From G963677325 sp963677325 (GTDB lineage Bacteria > Bacteroidota > Bacteroidia > Bacteroidales > Prolixibacteraceae), in the NCBI GenBank assembly GCA_963677325.2, contig CAXXGM010000013.1:248001-312000 (forward strand): a stretch of DNA of 64,000 nucleotides, read 5' to 3'. Position 1 is the first letter of the stretch, and the number at the start of each line of letters is the position of its first letter. This document shows, piece after piece, positions 42,276 through 50,690 of this stretch. The translations under genes and the position numbers were made by a program. A model generated the notes under the pieces. It worked only from the letters and a program-made list of their open reading frames with translations. It did not search any database and was not told where the DNA came from.

Positions 42276-44975
42276 ACGATCAATAGGAATTATCCATTCT
42301 TTTCTCTTGGAATGGCAGATTGGTCGGTAATTTCAACCCAGCAAGTAAAGGGAAAGAGTGATGCGAGATTTAATTTTACTCTTGGTTCGGTTATTGCAGG
42401 AGGTGAAACAAATATTTCTTTGAATTACAATAAAAATGCTCCTTTTACGGAGAAAGAACAATATTATTTATGGCGTTTTGTCAATAATGATCATCGTGCC
42501 TTACGTCAGACTATGGCCGGGAAAATCTCCACTCAGGTTACTTCCTCTATTTTTAATCCCATCGTAGGAGTTCAATTTACCAATACTCCCACTACATACC
42601 GCCGTTCTTTTGGAACCTATTCCCTGAGTGATATCACGGAGCCTAACTGGATTGTAGAATTATACGTAAACAGCGTATTGGTTGATTATGTAAAAGCTGA
42701 TGCCAATGGTTTTTTTAAATTTGAAGTTCCCCTTGTTTATGGGAATTCGGCTGTTATGCTCCGTTTTTATGGACCGTGGGGCGAAGAAAAATCCAGAGAG
42801 GTAAATATCAGTATTCCTTTCAATTTTCTACCAGCCAGGGAACTGGAGTATTCAATGAGTGCAGGATTTGTTGAAGATTCTCTGAATAGCCGTTTTTCAA
42901 GAGCAATAGTGAGTTACGGCTTGACCCCAAGGATGACTATAGGAGGTGGAGTGGAATATCTCTCTTCGGTCACAAACGGGAGTTCAATGCCTTTTGTAAA
43001 TACTTCTCTTCGTTTGGGAAATAGTTTACTTCTTATGGGTGAATATACTCAAAATGTCAGATTCAAAAGTCTTTTAAGTTATCGTATGCCTTCCAATTTA
43101 CAGATTGAATTGAATTACATCAACTATAAAAAAGGACAAAAGGCTATTATATACAATTACCTGGAAGAACGTAAAGCCATTATCTCTATTCCCGTAAAAA
43201 GCAAAAAATTTTCTGCTTATTCGAGGCTGACAATCAATCAGATTGTCATGGAAAATTTAAAAAATACCAACGCTGAATTACTTCTTTCCGGGGTTTTATA
43301 TGGAGTAAGCACTAATTTTACGACTTATGGTCTATTTACTGATCCATCAAATCCATTTGTTTACAGTAATCTTTCTCTGGCATTAAGACTTCCTAAAAAA
43401 ATTGTTTTTACTCCCCAGGTTCAATATGAATATTTATCAAATCAGATTATTTCGACCAAAGCTAATTTTGAGAAACCTCTATTTAACCATGGCTTTCTGA
43501 ATTTATCCTATGAACAGAATTACAAGAGCAGGATCAACAGCATTGAAATGGGATTAAGATACGATTTCCCTTATGCCCAGACAGGATTTTCCGCCAGACA
43601 AAGCAATGACATGACCAGTTTTGTTCAATCGGCTAGGGGAAGTCTTATGTTTGACCCAAAATCAAATTATCTGAGTGCCGATAACCGTTCCAGCGTGGGG
43701 AAGGGAGCTATCACATTTATTCCATTTCTCGATCTTAATTGCAATGGACACCATGATTCTGATGAACCCAAAGTGGCGGGTCTGAACCTCCGCATTGATG
43801 GCGGAAAGATTTTAATCAGCGAGCGGGATACTACGATTCGGATAGTCGATTTGATCCCATATACAAGCTATTTCGTAGAACTGAACAAGAATAGTTTTGA
43901 AAATATAGCTTGGCAATTGAAAAAACAGAGTATGACCATCACTGTGGACGCTAATCAGTTTAGAAACATAGAAATTCCTGTGGCTGTAATGGGGGAAGTA
44001 TCTGGAACTGTTTACGAAAAGGGATCAAATGAAAAGATAGGAATGGGCCGAATACGTGTTAATTTTTACCGAAATGATTCTCTTATGGGAAGTACCTTGA
44101 GCGAGCCGGATGGATATTTCAGTTTACTGGGACTCGCTCCCGGTTCATATACAGTTCGGATTGACACCATGCAGTTGAAAAAAATCATGCAACTGAAAAA
44201 TATTGATTTGACGGTCTCTCCTGAATCTTTACCTGTAAATGTAGCGCGTTCCAGGGACGGAGATGTAATTGATGGATTGGAATTTACACTTTATTCAACA
44301 CCTCGGCAGGAAAAGAATACCGGTAAGAAATCAAAATCAGGATCAATGCCTGAAACCATAAAGACAGATACTTCCAACGTGAAATCAATAAAATTGAAGG
44401 GAAAGGATTCTGCTTTAACTGGAGACTCTGATAAACAGAAAAAGTCAATCGACAATCCGATTTCTGAATCATTCCTAAAATCCCCGGTCCATGGTCAAAC
44501 AGATTCTGTATTGGTACAGGGAAGAACGGAAATTCAGGTCGGCGCTTTTGCCAAAAAAGCGAATGCAGTATCTTTACTGAAAAAGGTTGAGAAAGTCACC
44601 GGACGGAAATGCATCATTCTTAATGAAGAAGGACTTTATAAGGTAAGGGTTCCCGGTTTTAAAGACAGAATACAGGCCAGTTCCATTTTACCTGAAATGA
44701 TAGCTAAGGGATTCAGCGACGCTTTCGTTGTAGTTTATCACCAGGGGATAGTTATTCAGGCGTGTGCCTTTATTCATGAGCTCAATGCTCTGGCTGTTCA
44801 AAAGAAACTCACTGTATTAACCGGCCGTAAAATTAAAATCATTAAGGAAGAAGGTTTCTACAAGGTTCGTATAGAGGGTTTCTCGGGAAGAAAAGAAGCA
44901 CAGACTTATCTGCCGGAACTTATCCGCAAAGGTTTCCCGGATGCATTTATCGTAAGGGATAAAATTACACTTTGA
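42276..44975 (+). pseudogene. outer-membrane usher-like protein, 3' part, with two SPOR domains
   Basis: Continues the usher-like frame (from ACG 42276; first ATG 42312, without signal peptide). It contains a beta-barrel region of about 450 residues interrupted early by an Ig-like plug candidate (WIVELYVNSVLVDYVKADAN, FFKFEVPLVYGNS), as in FimD/PapC ushers. Next is FLDLNCNGHHDSDEP, an SdrD-type segment, and a carboxypeptidase-regulatory-like domain (EVSGTVYEKGSNEKIGMG, PDGYFSLLGLAPGSYTVRID). After a charged linker come two SPOR domains (TEIQVGAFAKKANAVSLLKK; IVIQACAFIHELNALAVQKK), which bind denuded peptidoglycan in other proteins. SPOR domains on an usher are unusual. The gene cannot be read through because of the IS at its 5' end. 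Confidence 0.78.
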
Positions 44976-45069
44976 AAAATCGGGTAAAGAATTCTGACTG
45001 ACGGGAATATGCCAGTTGATCCATTTTTTGGTTAAATAAATTTTCATTTTATCTTTATTTTTTCTTATC

Positions 45070-45108
45070 TTATCTTATATTCAGGATAAATTAAAATTTA
45101 TAAGATAA
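45070..45108. promoter_or_regulatory. TTATCTTATA inverted repeat abutting a start codon
   Basis: TTATCTTATA at 45070-45079 is mirrored by TATAAGATAA at 45099-45108, one base before the ATG at 45110. It could be an operator or a hairpin that masks the start codon of the kinase-like gene. Confidence 0.45.
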
Positions 45109-45109
45109 A

Positions 45110-45802
45110 ATGCAGAATCTTCTGTTGAAATATCTGAATGAAAGGATGGAACCGAGACTTAAAAAGCCTACGGAGCCAGGTCCTGTAATTACTATCTCAA
45201 GGGAATGCGGATGTTCCGGAATGACTCTGGCCCAATTGTTAACAGAAAAGATCAATCGTATTTACAGGGAGGAAGGGAAAACCCCTGAATGGAAATGGGT
45301 GAATAAGGAAATTCTTAGTTTGGCTTCCCATGAATTAAGGTTACAACCTGAAAAGATAAGATCACTCATTGTCGCAGGCCATAAAAGTTATATTGAGGAG
45401 TTTGTATCTTCTTTTACCGAGACTTATTATGGCCAAAACGAAATGGTAAAGAAGGCAATAGGTGACGTTATACGGAAAATTGCTGTCGACGGATATACGG
45501 TCATCGTAGGAAGAGGAAGCGGAGCAATCACGAGAGATATTCCCAGATCTTTACACGTAAATCTTGAGGCTCCCCTTTCATGGAAGGCATCGGTCATCAG
45601 TCAGAAAAAGAACATTTCTCTGGCAGAAGCCCAAAAACATGTCATCGAAGTGGATAAACAACGTTTAAATTTCAGGGATTATTTCAGAGGAAAGAACTGT
45701 GATGACATTTGTTATGACCTATCTTTTAATTGTGCTAATTTTTCTATAGATCAAATTACTGATACTATTCTTGTTTTGGCCAAACAAAGGAATATCCTTT
45801 AA
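45110..45802 (+). CDS. cytidylate kinase-like family protein
   Basis: A 230-residue cytosolic P-loop-type protein of the cytidylate-kinase-like family (AAA_26-like). It starts its nucleotide fold with PVITISRECGCSGMTLAQLL, an atypical P-loop without the classical GxxGxGKS, and has VIVGRGSGAI in the core and a lid-like RLNFRDYFRGKNCDD. True CMP kinase (Cmk) functions elsewhere in metabolism; members of this side family have no settled role, so I give no symbol. It stands alone between the fibre locus and the bacterioferritin gene. Confidence 0.82.
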   Translation: MQNLLLKYLNERMEPRLKKPTEPGPVITISRECGCSGMTLAQLLTEKINRIYREEGKTPEWKWVNKEILSLASHELRLQPEKIRSLIVAGHKSYIEEFVSSFTETYYGQNEMVKKAIGDVIRKIAVDGYTVIVGRGSGAITRDIPRSLHVNLEAPLSWKASVISQKKNISLAEAQKHVIEVDKQRLNFRDYFRGKNCDDICYDLSFNCANFSIDQITDTILVLAKQRNIL

Positions 45803-45930
45803 ATTAGTCGGGAATGGTTCAATTTGAAAAAGTGGGAAAAATGTAAATTTATATCAAAAAAATGTAATCCATTTTTAATGATTTCCTTATATATTACAAA
45901 ATGAATAAATATCTATAAGGAATATAAATC

Positions 45931-46155
45931 GTGGAAAATATATGGTCATCACATCATTTGAAGGCCGCTGAACACGCACAAAAAGCGGCGATACATTTTA
46001 AAAGAGCAGCCAGTTTTTATGATACAGGCGAGCATGAAAAAGCAATCCACCATGCCCTGAGTGCCATCAATCATATTGACCGTTCTTCTAAACATGCAAA
46101 ATGTGCAAATGAATTTTGTTTCGATTCGATGATCAATGACATGCTTGAATCGTAA
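45931..46155 (+). CDS. small His-rich helical protein upstream of bacterioferritin
   Basis: 74 residues from a GTG start. All-helical, TPR-like (HLKAAEHAQKAAIHFKRAAS, GEHEKAIHHALSAINHIDRS), with eight or more His and two Cys (HAKCANEFC). It lies 45 bp upstream of the bacterioferritin gene on the same strand. A role in iron or metal handling, or as a bacterioferritin partner, is a guess from context. I do not know a named family with certainty. Confidence 0.68.
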   Translation: MENIWSSHHLKAAEHAQKAAIHFKRAASFYDTGEHEKAIHHALSAINHIDRSSKHAKCANEFCFDSMINDMLES

Positions 46156-46200
46156 TCTAAAATCAGTTTAATAATTTTTAATAATTTAAATGACAGTTCT

Positions 46201-46671
46201 ATGAAAGGAAATCCCAAATTAATACAGGTTCTGAACTCATTACTATCCGACGAACTAACAGCTATCAATCAATATATGGTTCATTCGGAAATGTGCGAAA
46301 GCTGGGGCTTTAATAAGCTTCATTCGGCCATCAGGAAGCAGGCATTTGATGAGATGAAGCATGCTGAATGGCTTATTGAAAGGATTCTTTATTTTGATTC
46401 AGCACCAACGGTTTCAGTATTGAAACAGATCCGAATTGGTAAAACTGTCATGGAAATAATAAGTAATGACAACGAGGATGAGCATGATGCGGTTCATTCC
46501 TACAATGAAGCCATCAAACTGGCTCATGAGGTTCAGGATCAAGGAACAGTGGATTTATTGACCAAAATTATAGTAATGGAAGAAGGTCACATTGACTGGG
46601 CAGAGCAACAAAGTGCTCAGATTGATCAGATGGGCATTGAAAATTATCTGACTAATCAGGTTTCAGGCTGA
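46201..46671 (+). CDS. bfr: bacterioferritin
   Basis: A 156-residue ferritin-like protein that oxidises Fe(II) and stores the mineral in a 24-subunit shell in the cytosol. Ferroxidase ligands are at their canonical places: Glu18, Glu51, His54, a Glu in NDNEDEHDA, and MEEGH with Glu and His near 127-130. Met52, in DEMKHAE, is the position of the haem-bridging methionine, so this is a haem-binding bacterioferritin rather than a plain ferritin. It follows the small His-rich gene at 45931. Confidence 0.93.
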   Translation: MKGNPKLIQVLNSLLSDELTAINQYMVHSEMCESWGFNKLHSAIRKQAFDEMKHAEWLIERILYFDSAPTVSVLKQIRIGKTVMEIISNDNEDEHDAVHSYNEAIKLAHEVQDQGTVDLLTKIIVMEEGHIDWAEQQSAQIDQMGIENYLTNQVSG

Positions 46672-46821
46672 TTCTTTACTGCTTTATTACTGATCATGTA
46701 TTTTCTATTCTTATAAATCCCACAAATATTCTATGTAATCTCTATCTTGTTGTTTTTAAACTAAATCAGGCCCAAATTTTACAGGACAAGAATAGCCTAT
46801 TCAGATGATCTTCAAAGCTGA

Positions 46822-46971
46822 ACCGGGGATGATTCCCAGGGTGGAATCGATGTAACCAAAGATGGTTGGGATTCCAAAATTATTTGTTATCCGCATGTTT
46901 TTAATTGTGATGACGAACACTACATGTTATATAATGGGAATGAATTTGGTCTGGCTGTTAGCGAGAATTAG
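46822..46971 (+). pseudogene. C-terminal remnant, possibly of a glycosidase-like beta-propeller protein
   Basis: An open stretch of 49 codons with no start (a TGA precedes it) encodes GWDSKIICYPHVFNCDDEHY then MLYNGNEFGLAVSEN and stops at TAG 46969. The WDSxxxxYPHVF...YxMLYNGNxFG pattern resembles the last blade of GH43/GH32-like proteins. The rest of 46672-47073 has no gene. Too short for a firm identification. Confidence 0.4.
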
Positions 46972-46995
46972 TTTTTCAGATCAATAAAATTTTAT

Positions 46996-47050
46996 GAAAA
47001 AATAAGAATAATCGATGTATAATATTAATTCATCGATTATTCTTATTTTC
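46996..47050. terminator. AT-rich long hairpin
   Basis: GAAAA(AA)TAAGAATAATCGATG is mirrored by CATCGATTATTCTTATTTTC around a 13-base loop, a stem of about 20 bp. It lies 24 bp before the ORF at 47074. It may terminate transcription from the bacterioferritin region or be a small repeat. Confidence 0.5.
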
Positions 47051-47073
47051 ATGATGTCTTTTATTAGAATCCT

Positions 47074-47361
47074 ATGAAAGAGCAAATTGATTTGAAGAAG
47101 TCAGGGTATTTTCATCAAGAAACCAATACCTTGAACCCATTTACAGGTATCTGTGTAGCACGCACTCAAAGGGGAAAAGTTCAGGTTAAGGATAAATTTG
47201 GTAACAATCCATCAGGATTTCTTCTTATACCATTTCATTATGGTTATTGGAATCACCCGGATCACAAACCTGCAGTACACGAATCAACCATTAAGAGTTA
47301 TAATTCGGTAACCGAACAACCGTTCTTCAAATATACAGCTGCTAAAATCAAAATAACTTAA
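47074..47361 (+). CDS. short molybdopterin-oxidoreductase C-terminal-like protein (probable remnant)
   Basis: 95 residues with the layout of the molydop-binding domain that closes formate dehydrogenase- and nitrate reductase-type enzymes: VARTQRGKVQVKDKFG, GFLLIPFHYGYWN, and EQPFFKYTAAKIKI (compare DPxSxxPxFKxxAVxV). A full enzyme has 700 or more residues and an Fe-S and Mo domain, all missing here. Either a truncated pseudogene or a stand-alone domain that was kept; it lies 13 bp before the HPP gene, which suggests that an intact ancestor operon had both. Confidence 0.6.
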   Translation: MKEQIDLKKSGYFHQETNTLNPFTGICVARTQRGKVQVKDKFGNNPSGFLLIPFHYGYWNHPDHKPAVHESTIKSYNSVTEQPFFKYTAAKIKIT

Positions 47362-47374
47362 AAGAAAGGAAGAT

Positions 47375-48412
47375 ATGATGTTTCCAATTTTCTTAGGGAT
47401 GGTGCACTCTGATGAAAAACAATTAGCTGAGTCTTTTCAGGAGGTTGCTAATCGTCATGATAACGAATTTGAAATTCGTGAAAACTGTCGGAAAATGGCT
47501 GTATGGTGTAAAGGTCATATTGAAACATTAGAGCCTGTATTTAAAGAAAAGTGCGAAAAGGAAAGTGAATCTTCACAAACACTGCGTAGCAGTTTGTTTC
47601 ATGGCAATAGGTCGGGGACAATGGGGTTACTTCAGGATCTTCAGGATTTGGAAATACTGGCAAAATCTGTTCAAACAGATTATATAATTCTCAAGCAGGT
47701 GGCTGCAGCCATGAAAGATACAATAATGGAGAAAACTTATTCCGATTTTGAAGATCAGGCTTTCAGTCAGGTTGAATGGATCACGAATCAAATCAAATAT
47801 CGTGCTTCCCTTATGGTTAATATTCCTCCCGATTTTGGTTCAGAAGTCAAAACTTCAAAACCCAGGAAACCGAATTTGGCTGCAATTCCTGAACAGATAT
47901 GGGGACCAACAGTCTCCGGTATTTTGTTACTCATAGTGGGATTGTTCAGTGTTGGAGTTGGAAGGCCGATTTTATTTCCAAGCCTTGGTCCAAGTGCCTA
48001 TCTGATTGGTGAAATGCCCGCCAATCCTACAGCAAGATGGTATAACACGATAGTGGGTCATCTGATCGGACTCATTATCGGATTTCTCATGGTTGGACTG
48101 TTGAATGTAGGCAGCCACCCGGTGATGCTTACTGATCTATCATTAACGATGGGAAGAGTTTGGGCAGCTGTTTTGTCTATTGCTCTGACTTTCTTGATAG
48201 CTAAATTGCTGCATGCTTCTCATCCGCCTGCCGCAGCTACAACATTGCTTGTGGCGCTTGGTTCAATAAGGTCTATCAATGAAGCCTTATACCTGATGAT
48301 CGGGGCTGTTATTCTCGGCCTTTTAGGTGAACTCCTGCGCCGTCCGCGCAATGGGGAAATGACGATTTCTGAAGAAAAAAACCATCATTCGTCTCCGGCA
48401 ACCAACATTTAA
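47375..48412 (+). CDS. HPP family membrane protein with helical N-terminal domain
   Basis: 345 residues. The first 160 residues are soluble, helical and His/Glu-rich (DEKQLAESFQEVANRHDNEF, MAVWCKGHIETLEP), resembling a ferritin-like four-helix bundle. Residues 165-330 form the HPP membrane domain with GRPILFPSLGPSAYLI and LHASHPPAAATTLL (the HPP motif) and four or five hydrophobic segments. HPP proteins include nitrite transporters in plastids and cyanobacteria; the substrate here is unknown. It follows a molybdopterin-enzyme remnant. Confidence 0.78.
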   Translation: MMFPIFLGMVHSDEKQLAESFQEVANRHDNEFEIRENCRKMAVWCKGHIETLEPVFKEKCEKESESSQTLRSSLFHGNRSGTMGLLQDLQDLEILAKSVQTDYIILKQVAAAMKDTIMEKTYSDFEDQAFSQVEWITNQIKYRASLMVNIPPDFGSEVKTSKPRKPNLAAIPEQIWGPTVSGILLLIVGLFSVGVGRPILFPSLGPSAYLIGEMPANPTARWYNTIVGHLIGLIIGFLMVGLLNVGSHPVMLTDLSLTMGRVWAAVLSIALTFLIAKLLHASHPPAAATTLLVALGSIRSINEALYLMIGAVILGLLGELLRRPRNGEMTISEEKNHHSSPATNI

Positions 48413-48493
48413 AGAAGACACAATATCTCGATCATTTCTTTATTTCCTTCCATAAAATTACTGTTAAAATAATCAGAATAAATAATAAAAGAA

Positions 48494-48521
48494 AAGGATG
48501 GATCCGGGCGGATCCATCCTT
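48494..48521 (+). terminator. rho-independent-type hairpin after the HPP gene
   Basis: AAGGATGGATCC pairs perfectly with GGATCCATCCTT around GGGC (12-bp stem), 80 bp after the HPP stop codon, followed by TTATTAA. It is followed at 48532-48556 by CTAAC tandem repeats. The rest of 48413-48827 is AT-rich with nothing else recognised. Confidence 0.7.
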
Positions 48522-48827
48522 TATTAAAACAACCTAACTAACCTAACTAAACCTATGAAAAAAAACTGATACAAATATAAATTTAATGGCGTTACCGGAT
48601 ATTAATTATTCTTTAAATTATCTAAAAGGAATTCTAAATTTGATTTTATACACATAAATAATCTTTACAAATATTGATATCGGCAACAATTCATCAGCTA
48701 TTAACATAAACTTGCTTTTCAAAAGATAGAAGGAGGAAAGCAATACAATCACCATTGTGGTTTTAAGCTGGTTTATGGGAATTGATGGTTATAAGTTCCC
48801 TCGATTATAGCCTATTTTATAAAAATA

Positions 48828-48956
48828 ATGGCCGCAATTATAGCTTATGTCATGACTTTTGGAAGTGGAATTTTAAGTTCCGCCCTCTCCTTCGATCTGA
48901 TCGATGAAGCTTTTAAATCAGAAGGAATTCGGGTTACCGCACTTGGTTTCTCATCA
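48828..48956 (+). pseudogene. ZIP-family metal transporter remnant
   Basis: About 43 residues (AAIIAYVMTFGSGILSSALS, FDLIDEAFKSEGIRVTALGF) match the first two helices of a ZIP-type permease. The preceding sequence has an in-frame stop and the downstream frame loses similarity and runs antisense into the neighbouring gene. So it is a truncated fragment, joined to unrelated DNA at about 48957. Confidence 0.6.
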
Positions 48957-48986
48957 CCTGCTTTTTTGCAAAATCAAAATGTATTT

Positions 48987-49676
48987 TTATTGGTTCCCAT
49001 TCACTCTCTTTTCTTTCTCTGTTATATCCCTCATGTTTGCCAGCGAAAGAAGCTTGATCGTTTGGCAGAGATTAACGAAAAACAGAAGAACACAGATGAT
49101 TGCAGAAAAATAATTTATGAAACCTTTGAAAAATACTTCTGCAATCAAAACAGCTGATATAAGGATTCTTACTTCAGTGGGGCCTGCAATTCCGGAATCA
49201 ATGATATAATCCCCCGTAATTTTATATCTTATTAGCGTAATGATCATGGACCAGCCATAGAACACTACAAAACCAAAGCCAATAAATTGCCATACTCCCT
49301 CCACATAGATCATAAAACCCAATCCCATGATAATGATGTTAATCCAATCTGTTATCAAATCGAGGGTAAAACCGTACCATTTTCTTATTTTATTTCGAAA
49401 AAATGCAATCCTGCCATCAAGAGAGTCGCCAAACCAGTTGATCACAAAACCAAGTATTCCCAACAGCAAATAACTTTTGTTGATATATGAAGCTAAAACA
49501 AAGCCAAGAAAAATGGTGAGACTGCCTAAAAAACCTATGAATGTAAGCATATCAGAACTAATCCAGGGAGGAATGACCTGGACTAACCGGGCGAGTGTCT
49601 TTATTTCGACATTTTTCAGCAGGTTGGTTCTTAATCGATCACTTGATATTATTTTCTGAACTTTTTTTTCATCCAT
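48987..49676 (-). CDS. CDP-alcohol phosphatidyltransferase family protein
   Basis: Transfers a phosphoalcohol from a CDP-linked donor, as in phospholipid or inositol-phosphate synthesis, in the inner membrane. From ATG 49676 it has 229 residues with about six hydrophobic segments and the active-site pattern DSLDGRIAF...GFTLDLITD, i.e. DxxDGxxA(R)x8GxxxDxxxD with Phe replacing the Arg. All four Asp that bind metal are present. Substrate unknown. The frame is open to 49766 but the extra N terminus is not conserved-looking. Confidence 0.85.
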   Translation of the reverse strand: MDEKKVQKIISSDRLRTNLLKNVEIKTLARLVQVIPPWISSDMLTFIGFLGSLTIFLGFVLASYINKSYLLLGILGFVINWFGDSLDGRIAFFRNKIRKWYGFTLDLITDWINIIIMGLGFMIYVEGVWQFIGFGFVVFYGWSMIITLIRYKITGDYIIDSGIAGPTEVRILISAVLIAEVFFKGFINYFSAIICVLLFFVNLCQTIKLLSLANMRDITEKEKRVNGNQ

Positions 49677-49806
49677 TTTATGAAAATTAGACCCTATCAT
49701 GATTAAAATTTCAAAATCAAATAAACCTGATAAGGATTCAACAAGATTTTGAACTTTTAAAATCACATATAATGTGAATAAATTATCAGAGTACTGATCT
49801 TTTAAA

Positions 49807-50571
49807 TTAGAACAACGAAGTTATTTCACCTCCGCCAAAAATACAGGTGCCCTTGATGATCATTGTTTTTGAAGGATCAATCTTGCTAAGGGAGGATCCC
49901 GGACGCTTGTCTTCAAATCCTCCGAAAATTGAGGTGGCCTCCATTTTAATATTCCAGTCCTCAGGAATAATAAGTTTTGTTCCACCAAAGATATTTTCTA
50001 CATCAAGAGTGCAGCCAGAAGTCGGAGTGCAATTTAGAAGATTTATTTTTGATCCTCCAAAGATGGAGGTTATTCTTCCACCATTAAAATGATCACTCAC
50101 AAGGGAAAAATTACGTCCGCCGAAAATGGCAGTTTCGTCTATGTAATCGTTGTTGCTGTTGGATGTAACTTCGTTTTCAGTCCATTTAAAATGATGATGA
50201 GAAGTCCGGTTCCTATGCAACAAGAAAAGGACACCGATTAAAATAAGTACAGCTGGCCAAAAATTTCTGTAAAAGTCTTCCGGAACATCCAAAATTCTTG
50301 GTGTCAAAAAAAATAATCCTATGGCTACAAGGATGTAGCCGGGAGTGTAAGACTTACGGACAATATTAAATATACCCAGTACAATTAGTAACATGGGAAA
50401 ACTGATCAGAACATGAGACAATTCATATGAAAGCAGATTCAGATTTACTGCAATTAAAACTGCCCCAACTGCAACAAGCAGAATGCCCAATACAAATCTG
50501 GTATCCTGACCTCCCTGGGTTGGACGTTCATTGTAATCAGGTGTCTTTTGTGAATTCCCCAAAGTCTCCAT
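49807..50571 (-). CDS. LiaF-like membrane protein (DUF5668 with beta-helical C-terminal domain)
   Basis: 254 residues: cytosolic start, four transmembrane segments in the first 135 residues (FVLGILLVAVGAVLIAVNLN, VLISFPMLLIVLGIFNIV, and two more), and a C-terminal domain with four repeats of the phrase IFGG (ETAIFGGRNFSLVSD, SIFGGSKINLLNC, IFGGTKLIIPED, SIFGGFEDKRP). This is the LiaF/YvqF C-terminal fold, linked in Firmicutes to cell-envelope stress sensing; its role in Bacteroidota is not settled. Confidence 0.82.
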   Translation of the reverse strand: METLGNSQKTPDYNERPTQGGQDTRFVLGILLVAVGAVLIAVNLNLLSYELSHVLISFPMLLIVLGIFNIVRKSYTPGYILVAIGLFFLTPRILDVPEDFYRNFWPAVLILIGVLFLLHRNRTSHHHFKWTENEVTSNSNNDYIDETAIFGGRNFSLVSDHFNGGRITSIFGGSKINLLNCTPTSGCTLDVENIFGGTKLIIPEDWNIKMEATSIFGGFEDKRPGSSLSKIDPSKTMIIKGTCIFGGGEITSLF

Positions 50572-50690
50572 AGATATTGCTTTTAGTGTAAGATTCTTAA
50601 AACTGCCGTATGATTTTAAACAGTGCCTTACAAATTTATTAACTTTATGTTGTTTTAAATTTTATTCTGGAAAAATCTTTTAAAAAATAA

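Noticed and set aside
46996..47050. Small RNA gene formed by the AT-rich hairpin
   Set aside because: No promoter was found and the stem alone is better explained as a terminator or small repeat.
48957..49157. Continuation of the ORF at 48828 as a real gene
   Set aside because: Similarity to ZIP proteins stops at about 48957 and the rest is antisense to the phosphatidyltransferase gene.
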